Assembly (NCBI GenBank): GCA_023402395.1
Contig: JAEYGI010000060.1
Span: 53,835-117,834, forward strand
Reading direction: 5' to 3'
Origin: Bacillota bacterium
GTDB taxonomy: Bacteria > Bacillota > UBA4882 > UBA8346
DNA: 64,000 bases
In this document: positions 59,967-64,000 of the stretch, in pieces
Position numbering within the stretch: position 1 is the first letter of the stretch
Layout: the number at the start of each line of letters is the position of its first letter
Position numbers and translations under genes: made by a program
Notes under the pieces: model-generated
The model's database searches: none
Told to the model about the DNA's origin: nothing
Seen by the model: the letters and a program-made list of their open reading frames with translations, nothing else

Positions 59967-61136
59967 TCATTTCTTGAAATCCAACGCTTTTTTCAGGGAA
60001 TCTTTGAGCCGGTGGCCGGCGCCTTTTAGGCCGACCGCGGTTTTGGTGCCGGCATCCCCGACCGGCGCCAGAAAGCTCAGTTTCGTGCGGAGGCTATCAG
60101 CGATCGCCGCGCCGATCGCCGCTTTGTAATTGGCCTTCAGGTGTTGGAAGTTTCCGGCGACTTCAAAATCGAAGGAAAGCGCTCCCCGGTTGTCGGCGAT
60201 AAACTTGGCGAACCCTTGAGCCGGAAGGCCGAGGGCCACCGCGCCGAGCCAGCCGCCTTTGTTGCTGGCCAGTTTAAGATTTTTGACCTCCACCTGCTGG
60301 CGGCTGAATAAATAATTATCATGGCATTCAGCGTTGGAAACCACCCGGACCCGGCCTGATTGAGCCGTAACCGAAGAGTCCGGGTAAAGGAACGCGAAAT
60401 CGGCCAATTCCAGATCGGAGATATGAATGTTGGCGTTGAAACGCAACGAATCGCCGCCGAATACCCCTTCGCCTTCGGTCCGCAGCCGGGCGGGGTGGCC
60501 CGAAGCGATCGTGGCCCGGAACGCAAAGGAGCTGACGCTGTGATTGGGGTTGGGCAGATTGAGATTACGCAACTCCAGCCGGGAGTCGGTTAAAAGGAAA
60601 GCCGGTTGGCGCGGAGTCAAACGGGGGCTGGAGAAAGAAAACCGCCCGCCGTTAATCCGGAATTTGTCGAGCCGCACGCCGAATGACGGATCCGCCCCGG
60701 AGGCGGCAACCGGTTTGGCGTTGAATCCGGAAAGATAATCGGAGAGGTTCAGGTCGCCGTCAGCGGCCTGGATTAAATTGATCTCCGGCCGGTCAATGAC
60801 AATCGACTTGACGATCAGTTGCTGCCGGAACAGCGGGAGAAGTTCGGCCTGGACCCGGATGGACGGAGTCTGCAACAGGTACCCCTGGCCGAATCGCGCC
60901 GGTTGCATCAGGCTCACCTCGCGGATGATAATTGAACCACGCCAGAGTGAGATGTCGATGGTCCCCACCGTCAGACCGTCACCGAATACCGGCGCCGCCT
61001 GCCGGGTGACGATGACCTTGGCCAATGGCCCAAGGTACGCCTTGGCGGCGAAGGCGGACAGGATCAGAACCGACAAGATCACGGCAGCGGCGATGATCAA
61101 ACGGGACCGTCTTTTTGGGGCGGTCGATAAGCTCAT
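59967..61136 (-). CDS. AsmA-like envelope protein
   Basis: The 389-aa protein has an N-terminal membrane anchor (about 12-33, RLIIAAAVILSVLILSAFAA). A long periplasmic part rich in beta strands follows: GDGLTVGTIDISLWRGSIIIREVSLMQP and SIVIDRPEINLIQAADGDLNLSDYL are typical AsmA/DUF748 features. The family builds lipid-transfer bridges or affects outer-membrane assembly in diderms. This supports a diderm envelope independently of TonB. It is shorter than E. coli AsmA (about 617 aa). Confidence 0.8.
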   Translation of the reverse strand: MSLSTAPKRRSRLIIAAAVILSVLILSAFAAKAYLGPLAKVIVTRQAAPVFGDGLTVGTIDISLWRGSIIIREVSLMQPARFGQGYLLQTPSIRVQAELLPLFRQQLIVKSIVIDRPEINLIQAADGDLNLSDYLSGFNAKPVAASGADPSFGVRLDKFRINGGRFSFSSPRLTPRQPAFLLTDSRLELRNLNLPNPNHSVSSFAFRATIASGHPARLRTEGEGVFGGDSLRFNANIHISDLELADFAFLYPDSSVTAQSGRVRVVSNAECHDNYLFSRQQVEVKNLKLASNKGGWLGAVALGLPAQGFAKFIADNRGALSFDFEVAGNFQHLKANYKAAIGAAIADSLRTKLSFLAPVGDAGTKTAVGLKGAGHRLKDSLKKALDFKK

Positions 61137-61355
61137 AACGAATACTTCCCCTCGTTCCCCGCTCCGGGGCTGAATGGAATTTATAAAAATAATAATACGC
61201 TACCCATTCTCAGAATCATTTTTTAGCATTCGAATTTTTTGAAAGTTTTGAAGTAAAGCGGAATGCCCATATAAAAATAAATTATTTAAGTATATTTATA
61301 AAGGATATTTCCGGTTGACGGCGAATATATTAGAATAAATATTCAGCAGGGATGG

Positions 61356-61817
61356 ATGGCAATGATTTCTTTTCGAAAAGCCAAGATGACCGATGTCGAA
61401 GATCTGCACGGCTTGATCAATGATTTCGCCGAGCGGGGGCTGATGCTGCCGCGGTCGCGCAATACGCTGTACGAGTCGTTACGGGAGTTCACGGTGATCG
61501 AGGATGACGGCCGGCTGATCGGGGCCGGCGCGCTGCATGTGATCTGGGACAATCTGGCCGAGGTCCGGGCGCTGGCGATTCGCGACGGATACCGGGGGCA
61601 GGGCTTGGGGAAGCGACTGATCGCCGAGTTGCTGAAGGAAGCCGGGGAACTGGCGATTCACCAAATCTTCGCCCTCACCTATCAGGTGGAGTTTTTCAAG
61701 CACTGCGGCTTTCAAGAAGTGGTCAAGGAAGAGATGCCGCACAAGGTCTGGAAAGAATGCATCAACTGCCCGAAGTTCCCCAACTGCGACGAAGTCGCGG
61801 TCATCAAGCATATTTGA
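61356..61817 (+). CDS. GNAT N-acetyltransferase, ArgA-like
   Basis: ATG 61356 or ATG 61362 starts a 151-153 aa protein. ISFRKAKMTDVEDLHGLINDFAERGLMLPRS at the start and VRALAIRDGYRGQGLGKRLI (acetyl-CoA motif) match short N-acetylglutamate-synthase-type GNAT proteins. The C-terminus has FFKHCGFQEVVKEEMPHKVWKECINCPKFPNCDE, whose Cys residues are typical of this subgroup. It may make N-acetylglutamate for arginine synthesis. It is a lone gene with its own terminator. Confidence 0.88.
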   Translation: MAMISFRKAKMTDVEDLHGLINDFAERGLMLPRSRNTLYESLREFTVIEDDGRLIGAGALHVIWDNLAEVRALAIRDGYRGQGLGKRLIAELLKEAGELAIHQIFALTYQVEFFKHCGFQEVVKEEMPHKVWKECINCPKFPNCDEVAVIKHI

Positions 61818-61824
61818 CGAGGCC

Positions 61825-61850
61825 AACCCGCCGGAGAACGGCGGGTTTTT
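61825..61850 (+). terminator. Intrinsic terminator of the GNAT gene
   Basis: AACCCGCC pairs with GGCGGGTT over a 7-nt loop, then TTT. Confidence 0.87.
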
Positions 61851-61856
61851 GGTTAT

Positions 61857-61895
61857 ATAAGTTGAATTAAATTTCTGATATGCATCATGTCCCGT
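61857..61895. repeat. Half of a type P palindromic element
   Basis: Matches the left 39 bp of copy 1 (9045 onward), including ATCATGTCC, then diverges; the right end is absent. It may be a truncated copy. Confidence 0.7.
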
Positions 61896-62027
61896 AAACT
61901 TCCATGGTGAAATTGTAAGGGATTTACTGTCTTCAAAATGGGTTAGATCCCTCGGCTTTAAGCCGAAACCTTTAGGTGAAGAAAATTGGAATCAGAAAAT
62001 CCGATGTCGGGTTTGACCTATCCTCCA

Positions 62028-62293
62028 GCTCCTTCCCTGAGAAGGCAATGTCGTCAAGTTATAGTTACATATACTGGAATTATCAAACCGAATTTCGGGT
62101 TTAGACCTCTCTCTTGCTCTCCCCCGCGTGGGAGAGTAACCCACACCTTCAGGGTCTAAAGGCTTTTAGAGACCAGCGTCTAGGGTTACCCTTCCCCTTG
62201 AACCGCATTCTGAACAACCGCTCTGGGGAAGGGCGAGGGTTAGGTCTGGAAATTCCTACCACGATCCCTTGTTGACATTGCCCTGAGAAGGAA
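62028..62293. repeat. Long imperfect inverted repeat
   Basis: The outer arms CTCCTTCC...GGCAATGTCGTCAAG (62028-62057) and the complement of CTTGTTGACATTGCCCTGAG...GGAAGGAG (about 62263-62293) match. Inner arms with TTAGACCTCTC and GGTTAGGTCTGG also pair roughly. Confidence 0.6.
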
Positions 62294-62609
62294 GGAGAGT
62301 GGTCAATCCGTCCGGACGTGTGCCGGAAACTCACTTAGCGGTTCTAAAGGCTTGTAGGCCACGAAGGCATCGGTTACTCTTCCCTCTTAGGGAACCAGAG
62401 AACCAGGACGGTTCAAGGTCCGGCGCTCAGGATGAGATTACGCCGGATGAGCGAGAGATAGGTCTGGGCTCCGGATTAGACATTCCTAAAGCAAGGCCAT
62501 CAGTGGCTTAGGATCGGGTCAGCCCTTAGCGCGCTTGAATGATTACGTAAGTAACCGTCTGAATGAGAGTGAGCGAATTCTTTGCGGAAATTGGCAGATT
62601 TATATCAAA

Positions 62610-62636
62610 GTCTGACTTTATTTGACCAAATCAGAC
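62610..62636 (+). promoter_or_regulatory. Inverted repeat upstream of hsp20
   Basis: GTCTGA (62610-62615) and TCAGAC (62631-62636) with TTTGACC between, plus GGTCAG and AGTCAAA further down at 62680-62696. No CIRCE element is seen. It could be a heat-shock operator of another type. Confidence 0.4.
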
Positions 62637-62711
62637 CTTGGCCAAGGCTGAATTTTAATGTAAAATAAGACTAAATAAAAGGTCAGAAAAAGTCAAATGG
62701 AGGTGTTCATT

Positions 62712-63125
62712 ATGTTTGACCTTGTACCGTTTCGATTTAATGATTGGGAGCGCCGCTTTTTCCCGGATCTATTCAATGATGAATTCTTCAGCCGGAGCCT
62801 GGCCGGGTTCAAAACCGACATCAAGGATACCGGGAAGGAATACCTGATCGAAGCTGAGCTGCCGGGATTCGCCAAGGAAGAGATCACGGTCGAAGTGGAC
62901 GACGACCGGCTGACCATCGCGGCTAAGCGGGATGAGAGCAAAGAGGAGCAGCAGGGGGATTATCTCCGGAAAGAGCGCCGCACCGGCCAGGTCACGCGGA
63001 GCTTTATGCTCGACGGCGTCAACCGGGATGATATTAAAGCGGAGTTCAAAGATGGGGTTCTCAAGCTGACGCTCCCCAAAGCCGAGGACGCGCCGGTTCA
63101 GACGCGCCGCATCGATATCAACTAA
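62712..63125 (+). CDS. Small heat-shock protein, Hsp20/alpha-crystallin family
   Basis: ATG 62712 has GGAGG (62699-62703) 8 nt upstream. The 137-aa chaperone has an N-terminal region with RFNDWERRFFPDLFNDEFF and an alpha-crystallin domain (about 35-125: FKTDIKDTGKEYLIEAELPGFAKEEITVEVDDDRLTIAAKR, GQVTRSFML). The conserved G-V-L motif appears in DGVLKLTLPK. It ends in a short tail with RRIDIN carrying the I-x-I oligomerisation motif. It holds unfolded proteins during stress. A strong terminator follows. Confidence 0.95.
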   Translation: MFDLVPFRFNDWERRFFPDLFNDEFFSRSLAGFKTDIKDTGKEYLIEAELPGFAKEEITVEVDDDRLTIAAKRDESKEEQQGDYLRKERRTGQVTRSFMLDGVNRDDIKAEFKDGVLKLTLPKAEDAPVQTRRIDIN

Positions 63126-63169
63126 AAAGCATAGATTGGATTTACCGCCGGGGCCATGCCCCGGCTCAG

Positions 63170-63201
63170 AGTGTCGGCATTCAGCATGCCGACACTTTTT
63201 T
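63170..63201 (+). terminator. Intrinsic terminator of hsp20
   Basis: AGTGTCGGCAT pairs perfectly with ATGCCGACACT over a 5-nt loop, followed by TTTTTT. Confidence 0.9.
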
Positions 63202-63370
63202 ATGTGCTGTATCTTAAAGGAAATCAAAAAAGCCATAAGTTAGCAATCTGAGACCTCGGGTTCAGCGAACCGGGGTTTTTGGCACTTTTTATCAGTTTGT
63301 TAGACCGCTTAAGGAGTAGAGAATTTTGGGTCAACGCCCTCACCCCTATAGTCGTTTCAAAGCTGCCTGC

Positions 63371-63500
63371 CCTCTCCCATCACGCCCGTAGAACGGGCTA
63401 TGGGCGAGGGACCGAAGATGCCTAAAATCATGCAGGTAAAGGTTTTGGGCCCATTTCTCCCTCGCCCATGGCGAAGTGGTTTTCGAGCGTTATGGGAGAG
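63371..63500. repeat. Inverted intergenic repeat with CCCTCTCCCAT/CCCTCGCCCAT arms
   Basis: The left half reads GCCCTCTCCCAT, then ATGGGCGAGGG; the right half reads CCCTCGCCCAT, then ATGGGAGAGGGC. Each half is a hairpin and the halves mirror each other around about 63435. Confidence 0.7.
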
Positions 63501-63672
63501 GGCCGCTAACCTGAATAGCCCGAGGGGAGGGCGCCTGAGGCCGGAGCCGACCCGATCTCATCCGCTTTATGACGCTTTGTTAGGCGGTCGAATAATTTGA
63601 TCCATTGGAAACATTATTACGGTCAATTTGTCATTGAGTTTGATAAAGTACCGGTCAAATAGCTTGGGAAGG

Positions 63673-63840
63673 CTCTTTTGGCGTCAGGCGCCACAACTGA
63701 TCGGGGTCCTGATGCGGTTGATCCGGGTGTTGGTGCAACTGATCCGGGGCTTCGATCAGCTGATCGAAGGGGTGGATCAGATGGGGGCGGGGCCGCTTCA
63801 TCTGGAGCGGGTATCGCTCCAAGTGGAAATACTTAGAGGA
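63673..63840. repeat. 21-bp degenerate tandem array 5 (8 units, different consensus)
   Basis: Units start at 63673, 63694, 63715, 63736, 63757, 63778, 63799 and 63820. The common part is CAACTGATCCGGG with TGATC in units 2-5. ATTG-N8-CAAT is absent, so it is a separate family with the same period. In the plus frame it reads as heptapeptides QLIRGFD, QLIEGVD and similar. Confidence 0.8.
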
Positions 63841-63872
63841 TCATTTGAAGAAACTGTTTTTCCAGATAGAAA

Positions 63873-63935
63873 TAGGGTGTGTAAAATAAAATGTGTAAAC
63901 TCCTTGCCGATAAAAAAGTAAGGAGAGAAAAAGAA
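63873..63935. mobile_element. Probable left end of an IS element
   Basis: GGGTGTGTAAAATAAAATGT followed by GTAAACTC, just before the transposase-like start, resembles the ends of IS256-type elements (GTGTAAA-rich). The right end is outside the window. Confidence 0.4.
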
Positions 63936-64000
63936 ATGGGAATCGATAAAAAAGAACTAAAAGAAATCGTAAAAGAAAAAGGGCTAAAGACCGTTGAAGA
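63936..64000 (+). CDS. Probable IS256-type transposase, N-terminal fragment
   Basis: ATG 63936 follows AAGGAG at 63920-63925. The readable start is MGIDKKELKEIVKEKGLKTV, strongly charged. Many IS256/Mutator transposases of Bacillota begin in this way, with a short Lys/Glu-rich helix before the LKDLFAETLQEMLEAEL segment, which would lie just outside. Only 21 codons are visible, so the call leans on this resemblance and the GTGTAAA sequence upstream. Confidence 0.5.
   Translation, partial: MGIDKKELKEIVKEKGLKTVE

Larger units (their letters stand above)
61896..62711. other. 816-bp noncoding stretch with long imperfect inverted repeats
   Basis: Two related segments start CTAAAGGCTT at about 62157 and 62343, and both contain GGTCTGG and ATTCCTA later. 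A larger imperfect inverted repeat spans 62028-62293. No gene is supported. The last 90 bp hold the hsp20 upstream region. Confidence 0.5.
63126..63935. other. 810-bp intergenic stretch with terminator, inverted repeat, array 5 and IS end
   Basis: No gene supported. An open frame from 63628 to 63921 exists only because of the 21-bp periodic array 5 and runs into the IS end. Confidence 0.55.

Noticed and set aside
62640..62711. CIRCE element upstream of hsp20
   Set aside because: The CIRCE half-sites TTAGCACTC/GAGTGCTAA are absent; only TTTGAC/GTCAAA-like short repeats are seen.
63628..63921. 97-codon gene with QLIRGFD-type heptads
   Set aside because: No ribosome site; open frame follows from array 5 and runs into the IS end. 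A truncated coiled-coil gene cannot be fully excluded.

Overview
The window looks like a chromosome segment of an anaerobic, diderm member of the Bacillota, for example the Hydrogenispora/Limnochordia area; this is an inference from gene content, not a database match. The Bacillota signs are a CGAAC-N4-GTTTG SOS box, YesM/YesN-type two-component pairs, DUF503, MetNIQ and strong AGGAGG ribosome sites with many TTG/GTG starts. The diderm signs are TonB-ExbB-ExbD, an AsmA-like protein, TRAP transporters with periplasmic binding proteins, and a MetQ without a lipobox.

Layout. 1-2.8 kb: iron/cobalamin-type ABC importer end plus TonB-ExbB-ExbD. 3.4-4.7 kb: solitary histidine kinase with an acidic sensor tract. 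4.8-12.8 kb: YesN/YesM pair, a two-domain ABC ATPase that has lost its nucleotide-binding motifs, and a ribose-type ABC importer (RbsA, RbsC, RbsB). 13.6-17.5 kb: MetNIQ-type importer with an M20 amidohydrolase. 17.6-23.8 kb: corrinoid-dependent methyltransferase operon (corrinoid protein, reductive activator, two UroD-like methyltransferases, DUF1638, Fe-S protein). 24-25.9 kb: old-yellow-enzyme type reductase on the minus strand. 26.2-27.9 kb: SOS-controlled UmuD-UmuC. 28.6-35.1 kb: LacI regulator, CoA-transferase, enoyl-CoA hydratase and a complete TRAP transporter. 35.6-37.3 kb: a decayed patch (second-looking rpoZ, orphan ORF, TetR remnant). 37.3-44.9 kb: YesM/YesN pair, carbohydrate ABC importer and a sulfatase. 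45-48.5 kb: small unknown proteins. 49-51.8 kb: secreted pectate lyase and a broken second one. 52-56.3 kb: two solute-binding proteins around a chemoreceptor. 56.9-61.8 kb: RNA-modification enzymes, three tRNAs, DUF503, AsmA-like and GNAT proteins. 62.7-63.1 kb: Hsp20. 63.9 kb to the end: start of a probable IS256-type transposase.

Two noncoding systems stand out. First, four intergenic arrays (about 13.0, 28.1, 35.2 and 45.8 kb) are built from degenerate 21-bp units that keep perfect register for 14-18 units. Many units carry the dyad ATTG-N8-CAAT, so similar sites recur every 21 bp, two B-DNA turns. The arrays are homologous, lie in the same orientation, and a hand comparison of two of them shows no codon-position bias, which argues for DNA or RNA function rather than protein coding. 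A fifth array at 63.7 kb has the same 21-bp period but another consensus. Second, a set of 48-88 bp palindromic elements with related 14-17 bp terminal inverted repeats (loose consensus ATNNGTTGAANNAAAT) is packed end to end in two parallel blocks flanking the two RNA-modification genes at 56.9-58.4 kb, with solitary copies at 9.0, 40.1 and 61.9 kb. I know of no described family matching either.

The genes together describe an organism living on plant polysaccharide and small organic compounds: pectin cleavage, sulfated-sugar handling, sugar uptake under cognate two-component control, organic-acid import with CoA activation, and methyl-group transfer through corrinoids. All positions and motif readings were made by eye.
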